Source: Chloroflexi bacterium TSY (GTDB lineage Bacteria; Chloroflexota; Anaerolineae; Caldilineales; Caldilineaceae). From it: a stretch of 64,000 nucleotides of DNA. Positions 56,682-64,000 of the stretch are shown piece by piece. The notes below the pieces were generated by a model, which did no database searches, was not told the DNA's origin, and saw only the letters and a program-made list of their open reading frames with translations. The stretch covers positions 1 through 64,000 of the forward strand of contig JAHBNG010000058.1 in assembly GCA_019217005.1 (NCBI GenBank), read 5' to 3'. The position numbers and the translations under genes are program-made. Every line of letters begins with the position of its first letter. The first letter of the stretch is position 1.

Positions 56682-57260
56682 ATGTATACAGTAGATGTAA
56701 AGGTCAAAGGCAACGCACCTCTACTCCAACACCGCTTCCCTCTGCCTGATTTCGATACGCTTGGTGAAGGTGGACACAAGCAGAGTGGAGCTATCGACTA
56801 CACTCAGGAATGGAAGGAATATCTGTATGTCACCAAGGATGATGAAATCTATCAGCCAGCAGTTCACTTTGAACAGTCAATGATACGAGCGGCGGTGAAC
56901 TTCAAGATTCAGGGGAAGCGAGGGAAGACATACAAGGATTTGTTTTCGTCTTCAGTATTCGTTATCCCCGAATACATTCTGCATGGCATCAAACGCCCTG
57001 ACTCCTTGACTTTAGACGCTGACGAGCGCCTTTATATCGATATGCGACCTGTCATCGTTAATCGCGCTCGTATCGTTCGTCTACGACCTGCCTTTTCTCC
57101 AGGCTGGGAACTGGAATTCAAGATCGAAGTCATTGACGAACAGATACCGGCTAGTATGGTTCAGGACGTACTTGTAACTGCTGGCAAAACTGTGGGTATC
57201 GGTGACCATCGTCCGAGATTCGGTCGCTTTCAAGTGGTTCGATTCGAGGTTTCCGAGTAG
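56682..57260 (+). CDS. conserved hypothetical protein of phage/plasmid type
   Basis: 192 residues from ATG 56682, with GGAAAGGA upstream; the frame is open further back but unsupported. Conserved-looking blocks: KGNAPLLQHRFPLPDFD, YQPAVHFEQSMIRAAVNFKI, KRGKTYKDLFSSSVF, YIDMRPVIVNRARIVRLRPAF and AGKTVGIGDHRPRFGRFQVV. I associate this pattern with uncharacterised proteins of phages and integrative elements. No catalytic motif is visible. Confidence 0.65.
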   Translation: MYTVDVKVKGNAPLLQHRFPLPDFDTLGEGGHKQSGAIDYTQEWKEYLYVTKDDEIYQPAVHFEQSMIRAAVNFKIQGKRGKTYKDLFSSSVFVIPEYILHGIKRPDSLTLDADERLYIDMRPVIVNRARIVRLRPAFSPGWELEFKIEVIDEQIPASMVQDVLVTAGKTVGIGDHRPRFGRFQVVRFEVSE

Positions 57261-57439
57261 GGATGAGGAAGAAATGGATTAGAAGTTAATTTTGAGGTAA
57301 GGCGGTGGTCAGGACGGATGAGGAGTGCTATGGCGAGGTACTGCTTGGTCTAGTCACCTCTAGTGTGTCATGGCTAGGTCTGGTGAGGTGAGGTATGGTT
57401 TGTCGTTGCACGGTTTCAGTGGAATGGAAAGGTAAGGAT

Positions 57440-57736
57440 ATGGTGCTGACGTTTGAGTATCGGAACGAGATATTCCCGTGGTATTCAAGAATGCCTATTG
57501 ACAAGTGGCGAATCTTGCGCCAGTTCATCTATGAACGAGACGAGGGCCGATGTCGCTATTGTGATGAACCTGTTGAGCTTCACGAGTGCCATATCCACCA
57601 TGTTTACGAACTGGGTAAAGGTGGAACGAATCACCCCACCAACTTGAAAACGGTCTGCGTGGATTGCCACAAAGATCGGCATCCATACATGAAAACGAAA
57701 GCGGAAGCATTAGGATTAGACGATTGTACGGAATAG
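57440..57736 (+). CDS. HNH endonuclease
   Basis: 98 residues from ATG 57440 (AAGGTAAGG upstream). The HNH fold is clear: RDEGRCRYCDEPVELHECH (first zinc CxxC), IHHVYELGKGGTNHPTNLKT (His-His and Asn) and VCVDCHKDRHP (second CxxC and final His). It is a small metal-dependent DNA nuclease of the mobile-element type. It ends 6 bp before the FtsK-like gene. Confidence 0.82.
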   Translation: MVLTFEYRNEIFPWYSRMPIDKWRILRQFIYERDEGRCRYCDEPVELHECHIHHVYELGKGGTNHPTNLKTVCVDCHKDRHPYMKTKAEALGLDDCTE

Positions 57737-57742
57737 TTAGTG

Positions 57743-59385
57743 ATGGAGTTCAGAGTACTCGTTAGCACACTGATTGCCTTAATTGCAGGTGGGGTGGTGC
57801 TACATATGTGCCATCTGCCAACGCTGGAAAAAGCTATACTAATTCTCGGCGTAGACGCAATCATCTTAGGCTGCTTAATGATAGTTCGTGGACAAAATCG
57901 AGCGACTATTGCGAAGAATCGAAGTGAGAAACCGAACATGAACAGATATTTTCTACAGTGCCAAATGAGCCTGAATCGATTGCTCCAACAAGAGGAAGTA
58001 CTTTGCGTCCTTGTCAGCACCCAGCGTGGCCCCATCGTGAATACTTTCCTACTTCGGCTAAAGAGTCCAACGCCACGTAACTTGAAAAAAGTACTCAACT
58101 TGGGACCGTCACTCGCACAAATGCTTCGCGTTGAATCTGTCCGTGTCTTTGATACTGCGCAAGGAATCACCATCGAAATTCCGTCTCAGAAGCCCATGAC
58201 GCCAAACGGGATTGCTTTGGCCAGATACTGTAAAGACTTGAACGTAGCGGTTGGGGCTGACACTTTCGGGAAGCCAGTATCAGTGAGTTTAGAAGATCAC
58301 GGTGCATTGTTCTGGGTCGGTCCTAGTCGTCGCGGCAAGACGCAATCAATGAAATCCACCTTATATAGCTTGGTGCGCTCGAACGCCGGATATATCAAGT
58401 TTGTCATCTTCGCACCCAAGTTCAAGGATTGGCAAGCATTCGAGAATGTTATTGGATGTCTGGGCATCGTCCGCAGACCTGATGAGGTTGAGACGGCGTT
58501 CGACTGGATTATTGCACAGATGAATGACAGCCATGGTGAAGAGAGAACAGTCGTCGTGGTCGATGATCTGATCAATCTACTCAATATGGCTCCCAAGATC
58601 AACGACCACTTAGCACAGTTGGCGAGCATGGGTGCAGGTCTTGGTTTCCACCTACTTGCAGGGAGCCAGGGAGCTGGTTCGAAGCAGTCTAGTGGTGGTA
58701 CTGAAGTGGAGAATAACATCACTGCTAGAGTCCTCTACAAACCCGCTAGCAGCGCCACAGGGAGTCGGAGCGCCGGTACTGGTGGGTCTTGACCTCAAGC
58801 AACTTTCATCGGTCAAGGGAGACGCTCTGCTGCTTGTAGACGGCCACCCAACACGCATCGCAACGGCCTGGATCAATGACTGGGATATCGTGAAATTGCC
58901 AGTGGGTGATAGGGGTGTTGCGCCGTGGTGTTGTGAGGATGTTGTGCAGCCACCATCACAACACGTTACAACACCCTTCGCAACACCTACAACACCCACA
59001 ACAGGGTGTTGTACCAGAGAGAAATAATGCCCTCGATGCGCAATTAATGGGTGACGTGGTACAACCGCAACAGGGTGTTGTACAACAGTCACCGACGTTC
59101 CCCATCCCCCGTCGCGCGTTGACCGATGAGGAAGCATCTGTCGTCGCACAACTGCGAGCCAATGGTATGTCATGGAAGAAGCTGAGCTTCACTGTCTACG
59201 GTCACAAAGACGGCAAGACAGATGATTGGATCAAAGAAGCCGTGCATAGAGGACAAGCAAATGGTCATCTACGCATCCTGGCTGAATCTCAGCAGGTGCA
59301 GGCGTTGTCGGATGCCGAGTCAACTGATTGGATCGATAGGGTCAGCACATTAGGAGGGGGTGATTTTACAAATGGCACGGCATAA
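57743..59385 (+). pseudogene. FtsK-like DNA-translocase ATPase, two frameshifts
   Basis: The first frame (57743-58792, 350 residues) has two N-terminal membrane helices (about 3-50), Walker A WVGPSRRGKTQSMKS, Walker B EERTVVVVDDLINLL and FHLLAGSQGAGS, typical of FtsK/TraB-type plasmid ATPases. The protein then continues in the +1 frame (LDLKQLSSVKGDALLLVDG) and again +1 from about 59010 to a C-terminal helix-turn-helix (RALTDEEASVVAQLRANGMS, WIKEAV). Two shifts suggest decay, although the first (TCT TGA C) could be recoded. It probably moved DNA during transfer or partition of the element. Confidence 0.7.
58912..59085 (+). repeat. cluster of ACAACAC / GTGTTGT repeats
   Basis: At least nine copies of ACAACAC(C) or its complement GGGTGTTGT occur in both orientations within 175 bp, e.g. 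ACAACAGGGTGTTGTA near 59000 and CAACAGGGTGTTGTACAACA near 59070. They overlap the linker of the FtsK-like gene. They could be binding sites of the iteron kind or just low-complexity coding sequence. Confidence 0.5.
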
Positions 59386-59794
59386 AGAAGATTCCACTAT
59401 GAAGAACGTGATCGCCATGCTCATCGCTGCACCCATCCTGACTATGTTTGGTGGCGTCGGCGTGCTGGCATTCAGGATCGCAGGCACATGGAGCGAGGGC
59501 AATACAAATACATTGGTCGGTGGTCTGGTGGCAGGTTGCACGGGCGGTGGCATCGTTATCAGCCTGATTTTGGCTGTTTTCGTTGCACTGGTCTTCTATT
59601 CTCGATGGAGTCAAGAGCGCAACTGGCAACCACGACCCGCGCGGCGATACAAAGCCTTACCGTCAAATTCGCCCCCAATGATAACAGGTCCCAGTCAGCC
59701 CCAAGGAGGGATCGTGTCGGGCGGGTTAGGTGCGTATGAGGATCTAGACGGTGAACTATTCAGCGGAAATGTAATTGATGGAGAATGGAGTTGA
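59372..59794 (+). CDS. small membrane protein of the element backbone
   Basis: 140 residues from ATG 59372, with AGGAGG upstream; ATG 59399 is an alternative. There are two membrane helices, VIAMLIAAPILTMFGGVGVLAF and GGGIVISLILAVFVALVFY, then a basic and proline-rich tail ending acidic. No family recognised. It follows the FtsK-like gene and overlaps its end by 14 bp. Confidence 0.6.
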   Translation: MARHKEDSTMKNVIAMLIAAPILTMFGGVGVLAFRIAGTWSEGNTNTLVGGLVAGCTGGGIVISLILAVFVALVFYSRWSQERNWQPRPARRYKALPSNSPPMITGPSQPQGGIVSGGLGAYEDLDGELFSGNVIDGEWS

Positions 59795-59798
59795 AACT

Positions 59799-59954
59799 AT
59801 GCTTACACAGATTAACGTAATTCGCAATTGGATCTATAGAGTTGCTACCACAAGACAGCACGATATCGAGCTTCTGGCCACAGCGATGATTCTGATGGGA
59901 CTAACGATGCTACTTCTGACGTTCGGTCCACTCCTCGTATCGTGTGAACCATAA
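59799..59954 (+). CDS. very small membrane protein
   Basis: 51 residues starting MLTQINVIRNWIYRV with one membrane helix (LLATAMILMGLTMLLLTFGP). It starts 4 bp after the stop of the preceding gene, so it is likely translated with it. Function unknown. Confidence 0.45.
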   Translation: MLTQINVIRNWIYRVATTRQHDIELLATAMILMGLTMLLLTFGPLLVSCEP

Positions 59955-60063
59955 GGTAATAAGCAATGATGACGAAGAACGGTAGAGCGCACTAGAGAGC
60001 CTAGGAAACTTGCTAGTGCGCCCCATCGGTCGAAACAACCATTTCAACCACAAGGAGTATACC

Positions 60064-60450
60064 ATGAAAGATCTACGCTCAGCCCTTCTCGGATGTTTGG
60101 GGATAATCTTCAGCGGCAGTGTGGCACTCGGATTGTTAGTCGCACTGATCATGATGCTGTTCACCAGTTGCACACAGAGTTTGTCTCAGTGGCGACAGTC
60201 CGCATATCACGTCACAATCGCACAAGAGCAGACGAATCAGGTGCAGATCCAGACTGATGGTCAGGTGCAGATTCATAATCGTTGGGCAGAAGCCTTTGAG
60301 CATGACAGCGACAATCAATTGAGTGCAGTCAAGCATATCGTCTGGTCAAGTTACTTGAAAACAACGACATGGCAGTGGCTGATTCTTGGGTTGCCTGCCG
60401 TATTCTTCCTCGTCGCACTGATGCAGTATTGCAGGGAGGTACGACGATGA
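60064..60450 (+). CDS. small membrane protein of the element backbone
   Basis: 128 residues with AAGGAG before the ATG. A first helix (ALGLLVALIMMLF) precedes a soluble region with TNQVQIQTDGQVQIHNRW, and a second helix (WLILGLPAVFFLVALMQY) ends the protein. The soluble region may face the outside. The next gene overlaps its stop by 4 bp (ATGA), so the two are translationally coupled. No family recognised. Confidence 0.6.
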   Translation: MKDLRSALLGCLGIIFSGSVALGLLVALIMMLFTSCTQSLSQWRQSAYHVTIAQEQTNQVQIQTDGQVQIHNRWAEAFEHDSDNQLSAVKHIVWSSYLKTTTWQWLILGLPAVFFLVALMQYCREVRR

Positions 60451-61325
60451 TGGTAGGAGCAATCGGTCAGCACGACGAACGAAGCATCATTCAAAAGGGC
60501 ATCAGTTGGGTACTGCTTGCCCTTATTTTGATGTTTGCCATTACCAGCATGGGCAATGTGGCGCACTTCGTCAGCAAGTATCATAAAGGATGGACTGGCT
60601 GGACGCTCGGTGCATGTTTTGGGGTGACGCTGTTTGTCAGCGCCTACATTGCATCAACGGCAATCAGTGAACAGACACGAAAACGAGCGCTCGCGGTTGC
60701 TATTGTTTTCGGTTTAGCATCCGCTACGTTCCAAATGTCACTCTATATGGATGGTGGTGCGCAGTGGTACACTGCAATCTTGCTTTCCTTCGTGCCTATC
60801 GTAGCAGGTGAGGTGGGGCTTGCTTTGGTTGAAAGCAGTTATAGTAAGGACCATGAACAGGAGGTTGAAGAGAAGCATTCCAACCTGTTGACAATGGATC
60901 TGGAGCGTGTGACAGAACAGTTGGATGCCGTGACAAAGGAACGCAATGACCTACAGACAGAACTCGAAAATGTCACGGCTGAGTTGGACAAAACGCTGGC
61001 ACATTTGGCCGAAGCGAATGGACAAATTGAGGCAATGTCACGACAAAACGCGGTGACAAACGGTAAATATGTCCAGACAAATGACAGTGACAACAGCGAT
61101 GGCAGTGTGTCTACCAGAGAGAAAAAGCGGTTGTCCAAGAAAGAGCGTCAGAATTTGGTATTGGACGAACTATCACAGATTGTCAACCCTGATGACATTG
61201 ACCATGACAAGCTGGCAGAGAAGTTTGGGACGAGTGGCCGGACAATACGGCGGGATATTGATGAACTAGTTAGTGGCAAGAAGGTGTCGTTGAATGGCAT
61301 TGTCAAAGTTCTTTCAAGCTCATAG
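60447..61325 (+). CDS. membrane protein with coiled coil and C-terminal HTH
   Basis: 292 residues from ATG 60447 (GGGAGG upstream). About four membrane helices occupy residues 18-140 (WVLLALILMFAITSMG, FGVTLFVSAYIAS, AVAIVFGLASATF, ILLSFVPIVAGEVGLAL). A coiled coil follows (ERVTEQLDAVTKERNDLQTE). The C-terminus, after a Ser/Asp linker, is a DNA-binding helix-turn-helix (LSQIVNPDDIDHDKLAEKFG, SGRTIRRDIDELV). Membrane anchoring together with DNA binding suggests a role in tethering the element or in signal response. Confidence 0.65.
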   Translation: MMVGAIGQHDERSIIQKGISWVLLALILMFAITSMGNVAHFVSKYHKGWTGWTLGACFGVTLFVSAYIASTAISEQTRKRALAVAIVFGLASATFQMSLYMDGGAQWYTAILLSFVPIVAGEVGLALVESSYSKDHEQEVEEKHSNLLTMDLERVTEQLDAVTKERNDLQTELENVTAELDKTLAHLAEANGQIEAMSRQNAVTNGKYVQTNDSDNSDGSVSTREKKRLSKKERQNLVLDELSQIVNPDDIDHDKLAEKFGTSGRTIRRDIDELVSGKKVSLNGIVKVLSSS

Positions 61326-61434
61326 CTGGTAAGTTTAGCAGATTGCATAATAACGCCCAGAAGACTGGCTATATTCTCGTTATGACGTGCGCATCAGGTC
61401 TAATAATAACAATCTAAAGTGGCTGATCAGGATC

Positions 61435-62868
61435 TCATGTGGTTGACAGGGAAAAACGTTCTTTGCCATGGAGATCGAGCCAAATACGTTGAAAAAGAGA
61501 AGAGACATTGCGAATGCCATAGCATCGATGAGTGATGACCTTAATCTTGTTATTGAGACCTTCAACAAAACCACTGTTGATGCGTTGGTCAAAATAGTTG
61601 ACAATGGATTGCCAGTGGTTGCGCAGGGTTTTGATAAAGCCATCAAAGTTATCAAGGGAGGAACGTTCAACTTTGCGAATCCAAGCCTCAAGGCGATGTT
61701 CAGCTTGGGCAACAGAGAGTTCCTGGTTGAAGATGGCGGTCAATTCTTCTCGAAAGGTATAGGCCTGATGAAGGGCTGGTGAATGAGCAAACAAACGTCT
61801 AAGCTCCTGCCGCTCTTCAGGATTGAGAGCCGAGTGATTTTTGCGTAAGATCCAGAGCATTCCTTTGCAATCTTGGTCATAAGTTTCAGGAGGCAGTTCT
61901 TTTTTCAAGCGTCTGAGTTCCTTTTTTCGGAGGTCGTCAAAGTCATCTCGATAGTTCTGAGCAACATGAAATCGGTCAACAACAGGAGATGCATTCACAT
62001 CATCATTCTCATTGATAAATTCATCAATCGCATTGATATAGCCCTCCCACATGTCGGTGGTGCAATAGTTGATGGTGGGGCGTAGTCTCTCAGGAATCTC
62101 TTCTAGGAATGCCTTAACCGTCTTTTTTTTCGATCAGGGAGAACTCCAAGAATCCGTACCTTGCCCTTGGGTTGACGAGCTGTAATGATCGCACTAAATT
62201 TCTTGCGCCCCTTACTTCTGGAGATTTCGTCAATCCCCAACGTACCGATTTCGTCGATTTCATCCCAGTTGATTTTGGGCTCTATCAGACGGTTCAATGC
62301 GCCTACGACTGCATCGTACCCAACTTCTTCTTTGAGGCTTACATCTTCGATTGTACTGTTGATTAGTTGCATGACCAGGTATTCATCATACGCTTGTGTA
62401 TGAGGACTTCTTTGTTCATACCAACTCACAATTTGAGTCGTTGTTGGGTCACAATGACACGACAAACATTGACCCCGTTTGGGCCGTATCAAGATGTAGG
62501 TCTCAAGCCCAAAAACTGGGAGATGGCGCAAGCTAATTTCTTGACCATGGCCAAATGTACACGCAATCTCAACTCCGCATACACCACATGCTGTTGTTTT
62601 TTGGGTGCTTTCTACCCGAATCAATAAATGATTTTCAGACGTGATTTCGGGGTGGTTCATTTTAGGCGGACAATTAGGTTTACATTTTTGCAAAGAGAAA
62701 AGATGTTTATATTTTCTACTTTGAGCCATGCTCAGGCAGAAAATGACCTCATATAGATTTTTATCTATGTATCAAAAGTGTAAACCTAATTCTGAACCAC
62801 CCCGTGATTTCGCTGCTTAACACTTCCACTTCTGGGATATCTAGCGGTACCGTTATTGATGAAGTCAT
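61435..62868 (-). pseudogene. ISL3-family transposase, split by a MITE and frameshifted
   Basis: The true start is the ATG at 62868: MTSSITVPLDIPEVEVLSSE, which continues after the MITE as ITSENHLLIRVESTQKTTACGVCG with the zinc-binding CxxC. Next are SLRHLPVFGLETYILIRPKR, WDEIDEIGTLGIDEISRSKG (catalytic Asp) and KFSAIITARQPKGKVRILG. A frameshift in the A run near 62125 precedes the C-terminal part (TTDMWEGYINAIDEF, VVDRFHVAQNYRDD, SGFVEGLNNKIKVITHRCYG). An apparent start inside the MITE (MAQSRKYKHLF...) is an artefact of the insertion. Confidence 0.88.
62649..62803 (-). repeat. MITE-1, type B, inside the ISL3 transposase
   Basis: 155 bp, GGGGTGGTTC...GAACCACCCC, with a perfect 8-bp duplication GTGATTTC at 62641-62648 and 62804-62811. 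Confidence 0.92.
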
Positions 62869-63105
62869 TCTCGATGTCACCTTTTTCAATCGCTTCGTTT
62901 CGGATAACATCTTATTTTATATCATTTTATTTTCGACCGGTACCTCATGATCCGACTGACACAAGATATTTAGCTCGCACTATCCATTCATGGCCGGCTT
63001 GTCAACCACATGAGATCCAATTGATCCTCTAAAGTTTACAACCTAGTGCATCGTCTACGCTAAAAATTTGGATCTTTCCCGCTGCGGAAACCGAATTTTA
63101 AGTCT

Positions 63106-63320
63106 CAGTAGATCCAAATTTCAGGTTTTGAGAGAGAATTCTGGCTAAACAGTTGACATAAATACAAATTTGCCGGTCGATATCTAGTTTTTGCGTTAGA
63201 TTTGGGCGATTTTCAGATATGAAATAGGTTGTTTTCTGTAACCAAAATCTGAATAAATGACTCCAAAATCCCTGCAATCTCGACTGAAAATAGCCAAAAA
63301 CGCCAAATTTGGATCTACTG
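63106..63320 (+). repeat. MITE-2, second copy
   Basis: 215 bp, CAGTAGATCCAAATTT...AAATTTGGATCTACTG, flanked by AGTCT on both sides (63101-63105 and 63321-63325), the same target as the copy in NACHT1. Confidence 0.88.
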
Positions 63321-63593
63321 AGTCTGGATGAAGCACTAAGTACAAACAAAAGAATTTTTATGGATGACTAACTGAGCTCATGACAGAAATGCAGTTGATT
63401 ACCCTCCATAACTCTTTTGACTGTACTTAGGGAACAAAAACTCAGAAGAGGACGTTACAGATTCATATCGAGGGCGTTCATTAACGTATCAATAATTTCC
63501 ATATCTGTGTTCAATGTATAGTCAGTCAGATCTTGAGCTTCGAATCGGGAAACAGGTTTCTATCATCTGTTAATCAAATCAAGGAGACTTAAT

Positions 63594-64000
63594 ATGAAGA
63601 CTATTACAATTGTAGTTTGTAACTTGATACTTGTTCTTGCATTCTCCTCACCCAGCTATGCCCAAGGGCAATCATATTTTGAAATTAAGAGTCATGGTAT
63701 GTGCTTAGATGTACACACTGATGGAAGGGGTAGTTTGAGAACCAACAGTACCCCAGTGCAGATTTGGTCGTGTAATGGACAAACTCAACAAAAATGGCGT
63801 TTTGACGGAAATCGCCTGAGGAATAGAGCTGGCTTGTGTCTTGATGTAAGAAGGTCTGAAGCAAGAACAAATCATGGCTACGTTCAAGTTTGGGGATGTC
63901 ACAATGAGCCTAATCAACAATGGAGTTATGAGAACGGGCGACTAAGGAATGGACACGGTTTTTGTCTTGATATACACAGACCTCATGCTGACGCAAGGCG
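63594..64000 (+). CDS. secreted ricin-type beta-trefoil lectin domain protein (partial)
   Basis: The ATG at 63594 has AAGGAG 7 bases upstream. A clear signal peptide (TIVVCNLILVLAFSSPSYAQ, cut after about residue 24) is followed by ricin B repeats with the QxW pattern: GMCLDVHTDGRGS ... QIWSCNGQTQQKWRF, GLCLDVRRSEARTNHGYVQ ... WGCHNEPNQQWSY, and a third repeat starting GHGFCLDIHRPH. Such domains bind galactose-type sugars outside the cell. The gene runs off the end of the window, so a catalytic domain downstream cannot be excluded. Confidence 0.85.
   Translation, partial: MKTITIVVCNLILVLAFSSPSYAQGQSYFEIKSHGMCLDVHTDGRGSLRTNSTPVQIWSCNGQTQQKWRFDGNRLRNRAGLCLDVRRSEARTNHGYVQVWGCHNEPNQQWSYENGRLRNGHGFCLDIHRPHADAR

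Larger units (their letters stand above)
61410..63035 (-). mobile_element. ISL3-family element with nested MITE-1
   Basis: The repeat GGATCTCATGTGGTTGACA (61430-61448) recurs inverted at 63000-63018, with weaker similarity just outside both. The outer limits are approximate. The element carries an ISL3 transposase gene in which MITE-1 sits. Confidence 0.75.

Noticed and set aside
58912..59085. CRISPR array
   Set aside because: The repeats are short (7-9 bp), irregularly spaced and in both orientations; there are no unique equal-length spacers and no cas genes.
62103..62729. An apparent transposase start at 62729 inside the MITE
   Set aside because: The first 27 codons are MITE sequence. The family-like N-terminus MTSSITVPLDIP begins at 62868 on the far side of the MITE.
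63098..63349. An 83-codon frame starting in MITE-2, and a similar one at 44397-44849
   Set aside because: Both arise from the MITE sequence itself and change outside the repeat.

Overview
The window looks like a chromosomal stretch from a filamentous-type Chloroflexota (Chloroflexi) bacterium. The clues are a long MalT/LuxR-type STAND regulator, large TPR and HEAT proteins, a secreted clostripain-like protease ending in the IYLPALLR-type tail often seen in that phylum, DUF58 and TerB genes, and a very heavy load of insertion sequences, MITEs and group II introns. The assignment rests on gene style only. No rRNA, tRNA or CRISPR array was seen.

Layout. 1-3060 is a decay zone: an IS end, a coiled-coil nuclease-like gene, an IS256 remnant, two frameshifted SRPBCC genes, a MITE, a 30-bp palindrome and a sigma70-like promoter. 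3062-6250 is a transposon inside which a MITE and a second IS have landed; the stack sits exactly at the start codon of the LuxR regulator (6252-9053) and separates it from its promoter. 9224-34958 is the most normal part: HEAT protein, two PhyH dioxygenases, amidase, three tandem sugar-binding lipoproteins (one split by an IS701 element with a clean TTAA duplication), epoxide-hydrolase-like enzyme, methyltransferase, DUF58, TerB, a TPR-HTH-nucleotidyltransferase-like fusion, C11 protease and an SNase-SH3-excalibur protein.

36915-42602 is a nest of three group II introns: an outer intron whose reverse transcriptase gene is split at its YxDD motif by a second, intact intron, and whose catalytic domain V is split by a third, ORF-less intron. 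The nest lies between the promoter/RBS and the start codon of a small gene at 42604.

42948-54540 is an NLR-like locus: two NACHT ATPases with multi-pass membrane C-termini, a small membrane protein that carries both kinds of short glycine/asparagine-rich beta motif found at the N-termini of the two NACHT proteins, and a split signal-peptide/TM gene carrying one of the same motifs. NACHT1 is broken by a nonsense codon and a MITE; NACHT2 and the small membrane protein look intact. This is the best candidate for an undescribed signalling or defence module.

54749-61325 resembles an integrated plasmid/ICE backbone: two ribbon-helix-helix proteins, a Phd/RelE-type toxin-antitoxin pair with a strong promoter, an HNH nuclease, an FtsK-like ATPase (frameshifted) and small membrane proteins. 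61410-63320 holds an ISL3 element hit by a MITE, plus a second MITE family. The window ends inside a secreted ricin-type lectin gene (63594 onward).

Mobile DNA dominates the broken genes. Many target-site duplications are still readable, so the ancestral genes and the order of insertions can be reconstructed.
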